Positions 12,913 through 24,659 of a DNA stretch of 64,000 nucleotides are shown in pieces. The notes below the pieces were generated by a model. That model did no database searches, was not told where the DNA came from, and saw only the letters and a program-made list of their open reading frames with translations. The position numbers and the translations under genes are program-made. The stretch is from Jacaranda mimosifolia (lineage: Eukaryota; Streptophyta; Magnoliopsida; Lamiales; Bignoniaceae). Each line of letters starts with the position of its first letter. The stretch's first letter is position 1. The stretch spans positions 17,589,230 to 17,653,229 of the forward strand of contig CM032121.1 of NCBI GenBank assembly GCA_018894105.1, written 5' to 3'.

Positions 12913-13060
12913 AAAATGGCTGCAATTGAAGGTGCCATTTATTTCTGCAGCACACTAGCTCCATTGAAAACCTTAAGAATAGATGAAAATCCAAATAGGA
13001 GGATCTATGGGTATGCTTTTATGAACAATAGGTGTTCAGGATAAGATCTTAGGACTGTGG
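12913..13060 (+). pseudogene. Possible GRF-type zinc finger scrap
   Basis: An ATG at 12913 opens a short reading frame with CSTLAPLKTL, then DENPNRRIYGYAF and a later Cys, before a stop near 13040. The pattern C-x-x-x-APL-x-T-x-x-x-x-NPxRRFYGC is that of plant GRF zinc fingers, often found as fragments near transposons. One expected Cys is a Tyr and the aromatic Phe is Ile. The downstream sequence to 13640 has stops in all frames and I do not recognise it. A weak call. Confidence 0.35.
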
Positions 13061-13690
13061 AATATGGGCATAGAACTCTTAAGAATTTATCTGAGTATTT
13101 AGGTTTGACTAATGAAGTGATTGACTACATGTCATCTGATATTGAGGATTATGATGGATTTTATTAAGTTAGCTCATTGATACGATCATACTCCTTTGGT
13201 ACTGACGATAAGACCTATCATATACTATGAGACTAGGACTGAAAATGCTCTACAATTTATTAGTCTTCTTTCCTTAAGAATTGTGAATCTTTGACTACCT
13301 TCATTCAAAACTCCTTAGAGTACTTTGATATTTTCTTTTACTGATTTAGGATTATTTTTGTAAGACGATGAGTCAAAGCCCACATAAGTCCGTTCATTAT
13401 TTAAATGCTTCACCCTACACGATCAAGGTTGGAGGAAGTGACCGATGCAACCCTAGCGATAAATGATCCATTTCCCAAAAGTTTAATAAGCCTCTAAAGA
13501 ATTACCCAAACTTAGTTGTACATCAGTTCAAAGATGATAGGGATCACTATAAAAGAGAACATTTTCAATATAATAAAGAGGTGAAGAGTTAGAATAACAT
13601 CAAGATGTCTATTTGCAAGAGTTAGATCACCAAACAATAAGTTGAAAGAGCAATGCCATCGAGAATAGAATGTGTTTAAGATAACCATGG

Positions 13691-15330
13691 GTGGCTTTAC
13701 GGAACTTAATATTTGTTAGCTTATTTATTAATGAGTTGGAGAAAGAGGATCCAGAAGAAAAATCGACTGAGGAAGAGCCTAGTGAGGATAATGGAGAGGA
13801 CATTAAGGAAGACTTTGAAGAAGTAAGCTTGAATGAGGATATTGAAGAGATATATTCAAATGAGGGCAATGATAAGGATTAGACTAGGACAATTATCATC
13901 TAGAATTGGATAGGACTTTTATTTTGAAATTTCTATTGTGTTATTTTAGATAATTAGGTTTTCTATTTAGTAGTTGCTATTGCTTAAAAATTTCTATTTG
14001 CTAATAGTTAGTTTGTGCGAGCTTGGGAAGCCAAGAATGAAGTAAATGGGGAACAAAAGCCAATTGAATGACTTTGATTTTGAGGTACTCAGAACGAGTA
14101 AAAGATGGGATACCTAGCGTACTTGATTAATGAACCTAGGGATAAGATTAAGACCGATGAAGTCTTCGTAGTCACAAATTTCCCTAATGTATCCCTTGAG
14201 GAATTAACTTCGCTACCCCTAAATCGCAAAGTGGAATTTTCCATTGAGTCCTTTTAGGAACAACTCTAATATCTAAAACACCGTATAGGATGGCACAAGC
14301 AGAACTTAAGGTATGCTAGCAAGAGCTCATCAAAAGTAAGTTTATTTGGCCAAGTTCATCTTCTTAGGAACCATAGTGCTTTTTTCGTAAAGACGAAGTA
14401 TGGGACTTTGAGGATATGTATAGACTATTGGGGCTCGAATAATGTTATGATTAAGAATGATTAGCCCTTACCCAAAATAGAGGAACTCTTTGATCAATCA
14501 AGAGGATCTCGAATCTATTTTGAGATAGATTTTAGATAAGGCTACTACCAACCAAGGATTAGAGAGAAGGATATGTCTAAGACGACACTGAATAAAATCT
14601 GGTCACTTTGAGTTCATGGTAATTCCATTTGGGTTGACTAGTGCACTTGAAGCATTTATGGATATAGTACACTGTATCTTTAGGCCATATTTAGATCAAA
14701 TTGTGGTCGTTTTTGTTGATAATATTATGGTCTATTCAAAGAGTGAGAAGAAACATGAAGAAACTTGAGGATAGTATTACAAACACTTCGAGAACATAAA
14801 CTTTATGCTAAGTCCAATAAGTATATATGAGTTTTATCTTGATAAGATAGCCCTTTGGGGTTATATCATTTCTAAAGATGATTTCACAGTTGTTCCATCA
14901 AAAATTAAAGCAATAGTAGAATAGAGAAGGCGAAAAATAATGACTTGGATGATTAGTATCTTACAATTGATAGGTTACCATAGGAGATTTTTGCTAGATT
15001 TCTCAAAAATAGCAGCTCTATTATTTAGATTGGCATAGAAAAAGGTGTTATTTACATGGACTGAGAAATCTAAGGTTAGTTTTCAAGAGCATATGTTACC
15101 ATTTTAGACTAGTATGTTTGAAATTCTTGGTGAACTTAGAGAACAACATCTTAAGTTGAGAATTAGAAGTTTTGGGATATATTTTGCTATTAAGGACAAC
15201 CATCTGACTTTAAGAAAAGGAATGCTAAATGAAAGGATGGTCTTCCAGGATCCTAATTTTATGTGACTAGATTATCTGGTGAATTTGTTTCTCATATATA
15301 CTAAATGAATTTGGAAAGATGACAAACATA
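13691..15330 (+). pseudogene. Decayed Ty3/gypsy pol with preceding acidic segment
   Basis: 13691-13882 encodes an acidic stretch rich in E/D-P pairs. Further on, the reading around 14170-14280 matches the segment before RT (SLEELTSLP, VEFSIE). 14400-14780 matches RT: LRICIDYWGSNNV, then PKIEELFDQ, then the palm motif at about 14712-14730, where the sequence reads FVDN instead of F/Y-V-D-D. 14930-15060 matches the LQLIGYHRRF and WTEKSKVSFQ region before RNase H. At least ten stops and several frameshifts are present. No LTR could be assigned with confidence, though 15350-15800 resembles gypsy LTR DNA. Dead and old. Confidence 0.7.
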
Positions 15331-15349
15331 AGAATTATGGGTCTGTTTG

Positions 15350-15800
15350 TTAGGTATTTATAGATGCTTGAATCATCTCAATCTGACATATATAGAGTAA
15401 GTTATCGGCAAAATATTAAGATGTGTCCAGCGAGAAGATACAAGACTTTGGTTTCTCAAAAATGGATATTTGTGACTCCTTTACTATGTCTTCCCTATAG
15501 AATTAAGTAAAATGATCAACATACAAATTTTACGCCTATTTCTTGAGTTTTTATTGCCTCCTAAATCACCTCAATCCAATTTATACGAAGAAAGTTATGA
15601 TAAAAATACTAAGGTGTCAAGTCTAGAAATACAAGATTTTAATTTTTGAAAATAGATAATTTGACTCCTTTTACTACCCAATCTCGATAGAATTGAGTAA
15701 AATGATCAACATAAGATTTGTATCTCTATCTTTTATCAATTTATAGTCATATGATCACTTCAATCCAATATATAGGGAGAAACCATAATATAGAGGGGGT
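15350..15800 (+). repeat. Diverged tandem repeats of about 188 bp, gypsy LTR-like
   Basis: Blocks near 15476 and 15664 (GACTCCTTT then ACTA, later AGTAAAATGATCAACATA) recur at a spacing of 188 bp, with a third partial unit to about 15790. The phrases CTCAATCC(A)ATATA and AAGTTATGA recur in each unit and are typical of LTRs of plant chromoviruses. Confidence 0.45.
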
Positions 15801-15866
15801 CATGTGAAAAAACAAGGAGGAAATGCAAAAATATCACCTGAACTTGGTTAGAGTTTAGGGACCAAG

Positions 15867-16297
15867 GCTTTGTTAGGTTGTAAACTCCCAATATATTTTC
15901 CAACTCCCAAAACCTAAACAAACACTACACATTCTCCAATCTCACACCCAAAATACAACATTTATTCCCAAAAAATCCCTACTATCCCCAACTCCACACC
16001 ACTCCGCAAGGACCACACATTCTTTCATCATTACAAATATATACATATGCTATCACTCGTACAATTTATATATACACATATATAAACAATTTTAAAATAT
16101 TCATTTCACCCCCAAACCCAACAAAAAAGTTATTGATGTGACATCTTGTCCCCTCCAAAACACAAACAAACAAATTATTTTCTCCCAATTCATTCTCCCA
16201 AAACACAAACAAACAACTATCACATTCCCCAACCCCACTACCCAAAATCCATTATGAATATTTTGGGAAAATGGTCCAATTCACAACCAAACATAGC
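15867..16297. mobile_element. MITE-like inverted-repeat element
   Basis: The left end GCTTTGTTAGGTTGTAAAC and the inverse of the right end GCTATGTTTGGTTGTGAAT match over about 19 bases, and both run on to TTTTCC. CCAAG lies on both sides (15862-15866 and 16298-16302) and may be a target duplication or an extension of the termini. The 431-bp interior is C/A-rich with repeated CCCAAAACACAAACAAACAA-like phrases and has no coding sequence. hAT or PIF/Harbinger origin cannot be decided. Confidence 0.5.
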
Positions 16298-16302
16298 CCA
16301 AG

Positions 16303-17400
16303 TTCTTTTAAGAGGGTGGGATGTAATGCCAACATTTTTTTTCTTATTTATCTAATTTTGTTTTATCCCATAAGAAAATATTATATGATAAAACAAAATT
16401 CAAATCAATAGAAGTGTGTACAAATGGGCCTATGATAAATAGTGGACAAAAATTGTTGAGAGTTGTTGGTCCTGGCATGCAATCCTTGTACCATATGAGG
16501 TGGCACGTAATCACTTTGCATGGCAATGTCCTAACTCTATATAGCCACACGCACGCAACCCTCTTTGACCAAACCCCATACCTTCTCCATCACTTTATCC
16601 CATTCACTTAGAAGATAATTCAATACTATCCTAATCCTATATTAATAACTCTTTGTGACACTTAAAATATTAATATCAATATTGTATTATATTTCTTTTC
16701 CCTTTGTGCCTGTAAATATTAATTTGGTATTTTTTAAAATATTTAAAGACTTTCAAATCATTTGGACATTAGGAATATCAAATGCCTTAGAAAATCAAAC
16801 TATTTCATATCTAATTGATAAGTTTTAGTATTTCTATTAAAGATATAGTGACACATAAAATACCATTATTTTGATATATATATATTTATATACATATATA
16901 ACAAGAAAATAAATATTATTCCCTTTTAACAATATAACGATAACTATCATATCCAATCTCGATTTTATATCAATAATAAATCTTTTAAATATTTAGTTAT
17001 AGTAAATTTTACTCTTCTAGGTTCGATTATAATATTACTAGGAGTATGAGTTATTCATTATAGGATTTGTTAAATTTTATTGAATTAAAATTAATAGTAA
17101 GAAATTATCCTAATCTTAGAGGGAGTATAATTAGAGTCCTCTTTTGAATAAACTACTACCCCAAACATATATAGTTCCTTGAGATAGAACCATAATCAAA
17201 TCATACAACAAAAGAAAAAAAAAATTATAACCCATATAGAGTTGTTGCCGTGTTGGATTTCTTTTGGCTAATAAAAGAAAAAGAAAAGAACTCCCCACAC
17301 CTGAAATCATCGTCATCAATACCCAGTTTCACTACCTCGTTCTGATTTTATGATGATGAATTTGATTGCTTAACGATGAGATGGATGGAACAAGACCCTT
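16303..17400. other. AT-rich stretch without a recognisable gene
   Basis: No ORF here has recognisable similarity. The only promoter-like item is CTCTATATAGCC at 16535-16546, followed by pyrimidine-rich DNA, but no reading frame follows. 16860-16900 holds TA-rich simple sequence. Confidence 0.4.
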
Positions 17401-17576
17401 ATACACCACTATTTCTCTGGTCCCTAGTCTTGTTCACGACAATAGCAGCCCGCCGTTGATTGGTCAGCGTCATTCCCACCGAACGTCGATGTTTGCATTT
17501 CAACTACCATGATCACTGTTTTTCTTAAAACCCTCCAAAAATCTCACTCTTCTACGGATTATCTGCTTTCTTACTC

Positions 17577-18158
17577 ATGGACCCTACTACTTCTCGCCCG
17601 ACTGTAGTCATCGATAATGACACTGGGTATAAGAAAATAGTTTTGCTGGAAATGTGGAATCATGTTTTATAGTCCTCATAGTAGCAAGTGAACGAGTTAT
17701 TTATCAATCAGTAGCGAGCTAGTTCGACAAAGGGCAGCTATTGGTTGGCGCAACATAGCGTGCGGGTGACAGCAGATCTAGATTTTTATATAGGAGAAGA
17801 GGCATTGTCTAGATCTAAATCTAATGCCATTTATAATTTAAGCTATCCTATTAGACATGACCAGGTCGATAATTGGGATGCAATGGAGAGATTCTGGCAG
17901 TAGTGTATATTTAATTATCTACGTTGCGATCTGGAGGATCATTACTTTTTGTTAACTGAGAGTCCATTGACCGCACGAGAGAGTTGGGAGTATTCTGGAG
18001 AGATAATGTTTGAGATGTTTAATGTTCCGGGCCTCTATGTTGTGGTGCAGCCTGTGCTTGCTTTAGTTGTTGGGTATGCAACATTCAAGGTGACTCAACA
18101 ATTGACTCGATTAACTCTAAGATGGGTGGTTGACTTTTAGGATCGATCTTGAAGGTGA
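17577..18158 (+). pseudogene. Actin-related protein 3 (ARP3) pseudogene, N-terminal part
   Basis: ARP3 is a core subunit of the ARP2/3 complex, which nucleates branched actin filaments. The sequence starts with an ATG (17577) reading MDPTTSRPTVVIDNDTGY and continues through [22 protein letters not shown], then [29 protein letters not shown] and [16 protein letters not shown], ending with WVVDF near 18140. That is colinear with roughly the first 190 residues of plant ARP3 (about 425-430 residues). There are at least three frameshifts and several stops. Those codons run with no intron-sized gap, which suggests a retroposed or cDNA-like origin. The homology stops near 18158, just before a TA microsatellite; no poly-A tail or C-terminal half is present. 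Confidence 0.85.
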
Positions 18159-18169
18159 GTGCCTAAACC

Positions 18170-18192
18170 TATATATATATATATATATATAT
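18170..18192. repeat. (TA)n microsatellite
   Basis: A run of about 11 TA units directly follows the 3' limit of the ARP3 pseudogene. Confidence 0.9.
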
Positions 18193-18360
18193 TGTGATAT
18201 TATATTTCAAAACCTAGAAGGATATATGCTATAGTAATTTGATCGTAACTTGTTTTCAGTTAACACTGCACTGTAACTACATTTTACTGTGCACAAAAAT
18301 TATTTTATTTTGTTTCACGATACAAGAAAACATATGATTTTATGATTTTTAATGCTTCTA

Positions 18361-19230
18361 GACTAGCAGTCAAATTCGATGATCATCTGATCGACTGAAA
18401 TTTCTATTACTGTTGCTACTGCTGCTGTTACTGTTAGTTGGATCCAATTTGGTCTGTGTGTGTGAGTGACTTCACTGAGCAGCAGCAGGCTTGCTGGTTG
18501 AATCCCAAGCCCCCATGACCTAATCCCTCTAGAGCATAATAGAAGTCGTTTATGGTTGAGATGGGTTATAGGATTTCTCGAGGACCTAGGGTCGGGCACT
18601 ATTTTGGTAAGGTCGTACCTTGCCCGGAGCGATAAGGGACTATTATGGTAGGAGTCATAAGCTTGACTAGCTACAACAAACTCTATCTAATCATCGCATA
18701 TAAGTTGTTAGTATAGGAAACTGTTTATTAAATTCTTGATTCTTTACTGCTTGACTATTTATTGATTTCCATTTATGTCTTTCTTGAATATTTTCACTGT
18801 ACAAATCATGTTAAATTCATGAATTCACATTGCACAAACTCGGTATTCATTGAGTTTTTTACTCACTCTTTTTTTTTCCCTTTAACTTCCTTCCGGCGGA
18901 CCTAGATCCTAGCCCTGATGAGGATGATGAATTCGTCTGTGACGAGAATTAGAGTTGAAAGACTTCTGATAAGGAATTAGTTGTATTTTAGTTTCATTTG
19001 TCATGTTGAGGAATTAACTTTTGTTTTATTTTTATTGTTTATTGAACTTATAGACATTTCACGTTTCTCAATGTTTAAGATTTATTTGGACTACTAGGAG
19101 CGTTTAGAGTTTATTAATGGATATGATTTAAATTGATGGTTTTTTTTTTATTTTTTATTTTTTTTGAGGGGGTATTGAGTTTCACACCTCGAGACTAATT
19201 TGTATGGTTCGAAATTTGGGGCATGATACA
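18361..19230 (+). repeat. LTR-like remnant
   Basis: The segment ends GGGGCATGATACA, resembling the GGG-x-GTGACA ends of gypsy LTRs. It also contains GACCTAGATCCTAGCC and a GATGAGGATGATGA stretch of a kind common in such LTRs. The start is arbitrary. No partner LTR is present in the window, so it would be a solo or truncated LTR. Low certainty. Confidence 0.3.
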
Positions 19231-19321
19231 TACAATGTGCGAAAGTCATAAAGAAGATAAACAAAATTCAAATGGGTCTAACTTATGGGATTGAAAATGC
19301 AATTCACCCATCATTAGTTCT
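19231..19321 (-). repeat. Right arm of the inverted repeat pair
   Basis: On the minus strand this reads GGGTGAATTGCATTTTCAAT, then CCCATAAGTTAGACCCATTT, and ends near TTCGCACATTGTA. It parallels the arm at 12493-12590 over about 85 bases. Together they enclose 6.8 kb including the ARP3 pseudogene. Confidence 0.45.
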
Positions 19322-20422
19322 TGTCACTAGTAAACTATATTGTAATGATAAAAACAAAATTTATTATATAATTTAAAATCTTTTATGACAAAATAAGAAT
19401 TATTGACATTTAATAGGTATCGATAGCTAGAGATAATTTTATTGTGTTACTTATTTTATTCTTTTATCTATTATATTACACTTTTTATAGCAAATGAAGA
19501 TGTTCTCAATTAATTAGATTAGTATTCAATATGTGTTACTATATGTGCACATATATATACATATTTATTTGTATTTATATATGTGTATAAAATTTTCATT
19601 AGCATAAGATATTGGAATTGGAAAAAGTCGTGGAGATTTTGTAAAGCATGTTTTTGTAAAATTATACTGATGAAATATGAAATATGAAATGAGTATACAC
19701 TAAGAAAAAGAAAAATTAGTTACAAAATAGTTAGCGAGCGTGCAATGTTATTTATTATCTATATTAAGGTGGCAAAAGATTTTATTTTTTTACCCTAATG
19801 ATTTATTTAGTTAGTGAGCATATGCAATGTCATTTACTATATATATTAAGTGGCAAAAGATTTTATTTTACTATCCTAATAAATTTTTAAAAACTTAATA
19901 TAGTGACAAGAATCATATTTAAGTTGTCACTATTGATAATTCGCGACAACTTCGTAACCATAAAAATCTTATTACAATTATAATAGTAGCTTTTATTATC
20001 ACTAGGTTGTCAATATAAATATGTCGCTAATTGTCAATAATAACAATTTAAACATTTTAGTGATTATCATTATTATGTCATATGTATGATGACAAAATAA
20101 AAATTATTGTCACTTAAAAAGTTTCATCACTGATAAAACTAAAATTATTATGCCTTAATATATGTCACTAGTAGCAATTTTTACATTGTCACTTATTATT
20201 TTGTTATTAATATTATATCATTTTTGCAATGATACATGAAAAACTATTTAGTATTTCTTAGAATTTATCATTTTAATAGGATACTTTGTCAAAAAACATA
20301 CATATATATATACTGGATTGAAATATAAAAAAATGTCGATATTGATATACCAGAGCTAACAAAATAGTTAGAGAAGCAAAATAAGAATGATTATGAAAAA
20401 ATATATATCGAGGCAAATAAAG
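19322..20422. other. AT-rich non-coding DNA with a tandem duplication
   Basis: No reading frame of note. An 80-bp direct duplication (19729-19808 and 19809-19888; AGTTAGCGAGC / AGTTAGTGAGC, then GGCAAAAGATTTTATTTT in both) is visible. 19890-20230 has many GTGACAA / TTGTCAC pairs, reminiscent of CACTA subterminal repeats, but no terminus was found. Confidence 0.5.
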
Positions 20423-20521
20423 CATGATATTAGGGTTGTTAATGGATCAGATTCTAATTCGAATCCGATCTGAATTTTAAAATTTTTAACCAATTAAAAT
20501 ATTCTATGGATCAGATCCTAT

Positions 20522-21223
20522 TGTAGATGTATTAATTTTTCCCAATTAAAGAGTGATATGTATAAAATAATATGCTAGTTATTAATTCAAAATTTTCTAT
20601 TTATCTAGGAATTTATTAAATTTAATTTCAGAAGATAAATAATTAGTTTTAATTAATACTCTAGTATTTATTTCATGCTCAAATCAAATATTGACAAGTG
20701 TCAAAGATGAAGTGTTTATTGCTATAGACCAATCAAATCAAATATATTTGATATTATCTCTTGAAAGAGATAACCATCAAAGAAGTTCAAGTCAATTTGG
20801 AATTCTCCCATGGAGCATCTATCTAAGGGGGTGACTAAAGCTCATTCTACACACAACACAAATCCTAGCAATGGAAAAAAACTTTGAAGGAGCTCAGTAA
20901 TTCTCTCCAACAAATTCAAAGAGATCCATGATGTTTAGGGCGTTCTTCGCAGAGTTCATTTTTTTTAGCATTTGATTTTAAATTAAGGTGCAAAGCCCTC
21001 GAATTGGCGTTGTTTTTTTCAAATTAAATTTAAGAAGATCAACAGTGTTCAAAGCATTCATCACATAGCTCATCAACTTTTAAGATTATATTTGTAAAGA
21101 AAGAATCAGAAGATTAGATTAGAGAGTCAATCCACAATTGATAAGTTTTAATTTTATTTTATTTGTATGAATTTTATCATCTTATAATTTTTTTTATTGA
21201 AGACAAAGAAATTTGCATTTACA
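20522..21223 (+). repeat. 5' LTR of the TR-GAG element
   Basis: 702 bp, colinear with 44359-45092. The interior directly after it starts with TTTGGCACGCCCGTGGGACC (21228-21247), where a primer-binding site is expected; I do not name the tRNA. Confidence 0.8.
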
Positions 21224-22372
21224 AATTTTTGGCACGCCCGTGGGACCATCTCTACCTCTAATCTCTTTCCTTTATCAAGATTGAAGTATCAAATGTATGT
21301 AAACAAGTCTGCTGCATTGAAAATTACTACCTTTAATTCCTCAAGTACTAGAGCAAAAAGCATTGGCGTCATCATAAGAGGTATGTCCAAGAAGTTGCAA
21401 TCATCATTGGAGGTGGCTCATTTGCTTAATGTGGAAAAGGTGTTACCACATTTTATTGATATGAATGAAGATGGTGAAAACTCAAATGAAGAATCTGGAT
21501 CATCCATTCCCTACTCAACCTCAAATTCCTCGAGCATGGAGACAATGATGGTTACAAGTGCTACAACCTTGGAGGAACAAATTGCGAAATTGACTATGGT
21601 TATTGAAGGACTCATGAAGCTTGCCCAAGAGCGACACTTTCAAATCTCTAAATTGATGAGCAAAGTGGAAAGTCTTGATGCTAGTTGCATGGTGGAGAAA
21701 CAAATTAAGGCTTAGGAGGACAAAGGCCAAACATCCACAAGAAAACCATCAGCAAAAAATAAAGAGATCGCAATAAAAGAAGTACAAGTTTCCATTGGAC
21801 TAATTCCCATCGACTCGCTGAAGGAGTTTATCATGGGGACTATCAATGAAAAACTTGAAGGAAGTTCTAAGTTATTTATAACTTACTCTAAACCTTATTC
21901 TCAAATGATTGATGATTTGAAGATATCAATTGGATACCAGCTCGCGAAGTTTCAGCAATTTGATGGCAAGGGCAACCCAAAGCAACATGTAGCTCATTTC
22001 ATCGAGACTTGTAATAATGCTGGGACATATGGAGATCTTAGTAAAGTAATTTGATCGATCATTAAAGGGCAATGCTTTTGATTAGTATACTGACTTGGAG
22101 GCAGCTCCATCTATAGTTAAGTACAATTAGGACAGGAGTTCCTCAATCATTTTTACAACACTCGAAGGACAATCAGCATGACTGAACTCACCAACTCTCG
22201 TCAATTGAAAGAAAAACCTGTCATTGGCTATATCTATCGCGGGAGAAATTTGAGTCTCAACTGCAAAGATCAATTGTCAGAGGCTTCAACAATTGAGATG
22301 TGTATCCAAGGAATGTATTGGAGTCTTTGTTGCATACTTCAAGGAATTAAACCAAAAACTTTTGAAGATTTG
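21224..22372 (+). pseudogene. gag of the TR-GAG element (5' part, broken)
   Basis: One reading frame runs from about 21230 to 22054 with a TAG at 21713-21715. It has a Ser-rich N-terminal region, a helical segment near 21560-21700 (LEEQIAKLTMVIEGLMKLA), and then the conserved retrotransposon gag block KPYSQMIDDLKI ... KFQQFDGKGNPKQHVAHFIE. Past 22050 the frame shifts and a TGG position reads TAG. From 22178 the gag motif resumes with TELTNSRQ, CKDQLSEAST, then EMCIQGM and LQGIKPKTFEDL. The chromovirus is inserted at 22372, right in this last motif. The function would be the capsid-like shell of virus-like particles. Inactive: at least two stops and one frameshift besides the insertion. Confidence 0.7.
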
Positions 22373-24432
22373 TGTAGCGCCCCCTCTCGGGATAACACCT
22401 AAGCTGAGGCACTATTCTAGTTCATTCCTCAAACATGCATCAATAAAATCATGTTCAACGAAATGATGAAATGTTATCGGAGAGAATAGTAACAATCGAT
22501 TTATTCAAAACAGTTTTGATACACGATTGACACAGTAAGATTCTCAGGTTCAACAATTAGCAGTAGTCCATAGACGATAATAAAGTCATTGGAACCTCAT
22601 AAAATTCAATCACAATAAACGGTATCGATAGTCAAGACAATAGAACCTCATAGGGTGGTTCAGAAATCAACGATAAATGATAACGATAATCAAGATAATA
22701 GAACTTCACAGGGTTCAGATAACAACAATAAACGATATCGATAATCAAATTAATAGAACCTCACAGGGTTAATAAATCAACAAAAACGATAACGAGAATC
22801 AAGATAATAGAACCTTACAGGGTTTAGAAATCAACGATAAACAATAACAACAGTCAAGACAATAGAACCTCATAGGGTTCAGATAGCAACAATAAACGAT
22901 ATCGATAATCAAGTCAATATAACCTTACAGGGTTCAGAAATCAACGATAACATTGCTTTACTCAAACAAGTACCAAAACGGTAACATTGCTTTACTCAAA
23001 CAAGTACCAAAGTGGTAGATCCTCACTTGATCATGTCAACAGTGCAGTCAGACTCTACTGGTCCACAGTGTCAAATCCTCCATCACCTATTCAAAAGGTA
23101 ACCTTATATTAAAATCCATGTTCAACCGTAACGATCACTAACACTTAGAATCATACGAACAACAACCCCAAATCTGAGCGATTATCCTATTGATACGTTG
23201 GTTAGGGTTTGATTCGATATTACTGCCCTAGACATACTATTAGTGTCGGATATATAGATGTATACAAAATTCGCTTATACATATAGTTTCATAATGATAC
23301 TCGATATTGATCATAACAATCTAGTTATCAATAAAAATCCAAGCTTTTGTTGATTAAATCCCGATTACATAAAATTAGGGTTTCTATAATTAGTATGCTA
23401 TATAACCTATAGTTTACATAAAATAAGACCATTTTGGATTCACTAAGACTATTTAATCGATCAAAGGTGTTCTATTTTTATGCATGAATGTCCTGATCGA
23501 CCAAATCCATCATAATATACGATAATACAATGTTTTATGATGATCAAAACATATAAACATATACGTGCAATTACTTACACAAACAATATCGTTATATACC
23601 AATATCTCACTAATGAAGAAGCATCTCCACAATCAAACCACATGAATGTGTTCACTGCGACGAAGCGATGATTCTACCCAGTTGCCACCGCCGCGCCGCT
23701 GTCCACCGTCGCCAAAAAATCTGATGTCAACACCTAAAAACTCCTCTCACCGAGAGCTTTCCAATGGTACCCTTGGTTTCAAAAATGGCCACTGAAAAAC
23801 CCTCCAAAAACTGCCCCGAAGCCTTCACAGTTTACAAGCTTCGCCGCTAGTTTTTACCCTCTCCATTGCATATCACCGCTCTACAATGTCCTACCATGTT
23901 CCTCGTCGAGTACTACCTAAAGTACCCTTCAGATTCTCCATAAGATGCCGAAAAACTCAAAACCCAGTTGCTCCGCCGTGAACCCATTTTCGATCTTCTT
24001 CCACCACGCTGCTCTGGCGGTCATCCGCCGTGTATATGGGTGTTTTTTGAGTGCTGGAGGTGAGGGGAGCTTAGTTGGGTTGTTGGTTTGGAGTTAATGG
24101 TGGCGCCGGTGATGGTTGGTTGGCCGCGGTGAAGAAAGAAAAAGAAAAGAGAATGAATGAAGGAAAAAAAATAAAGAAAGAAAAATGGAGAAGAAGAAGG
24201 AAATGACCTGCTGCCAGTTTTTTTAAATTCAAATTTTCCATTTTGCAATTTAGTTCCTAGGAAACTTAAGTCATGCAATTGAGTCCCAACAGTTTCATTT
24301 AAACGAAATTGGGTATATAAAAATTATAATTTGACCACAAATTTGTAAAATAATTAATAAATAAAATTCATAAAATTAAACTAATGATAATATACATATA
24401 AATGAAATCACAAAAATTTCTAGGGTGTTACA
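22373..24432 (-). repeat. 3' LTR of the chromovirus (internally deleted)
   Basis: Starts TGTAGCGCCCCC and ends GGGTGTTACA on the plus strand. Against the other LTR it jumps near 22452 from the segment corresponding to 29760 to that corresponding to about 40780, so about 1.1 kb is missing besides the CACTA element, which never reached this copy. Confidence 0.85.
22590..22960. repeat. Tandem array of about 55-bp units in the 3' LTR
   Basis: About seven units with the core AATAGAACCTCACAGGGTTC, alternating between two variants that contain GATAACGA or GATATCGA. The counterpart in the other LTR (40890-41430) has about ten units. Confidence 0.75.
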
Positions 24433-24447
24433 GCCTCACCCCCTTAA
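24433..24447 (-). other. Polypurine tract of the chromovirus
   Basis: On the minus strand TTAAGGGGGTGAGGC ends directly at the 3' LTR, where plus-strand DNA synthesis is primed. Confidence 0.7.
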
Positions 24448-24656
24448 GAGAATCCGGTCCCTAGATTCTTACCTGAATGTTGAAAGAGTTCTGGGTATTG
24501 TTGGTGCATGAGATCCTCTGATTCCCACATTACTTCCTCAACATTATAGTTGCACCAAAGAACTTTCACTTGAGGAATCTTCTGATTCCTAAGTTCTTGA
24601 AATTTTCGATCCAAAATGCTAACTGGCTTTTCCTCATATGTCAGATCACTTTGCAA
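24444..24656 (-). pseudogene. Chromodomain at the integrase C-terminus
   Basis: Reads YEEKPVSILDRKFQELRN, then IPQVKVLWCNYNVEEVMW and ESEDLMHQQYPELF. This is the chromodomain of plant chromoviruses, in which the consensus IxDxKxxxLRNKxIxxVKVxWxNHxxEEATWE is recognisable; such domains steer integration towards marked chromatin. The domain itself has no internal stop. It lies in the same frame as the integrase core ORF at 25065-25415, with stops in between. Confidence 0.8.
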
Positions 24657-24659
24657 TGT

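Noticed and set aside
16535..16620. TATA-like box CTCTATATAGCC suggesting a gene start
   Set aside because: No reading frame or splice signal follows before the next repeat; mentioned only as a motif.
22590..22960. Regular spaced repeats that might suggest a CRISPR array
   Set aside because: The units are directly adjacent variants of one 55-bp monomer without unique spacers, in a plant retrotransposon LTR.
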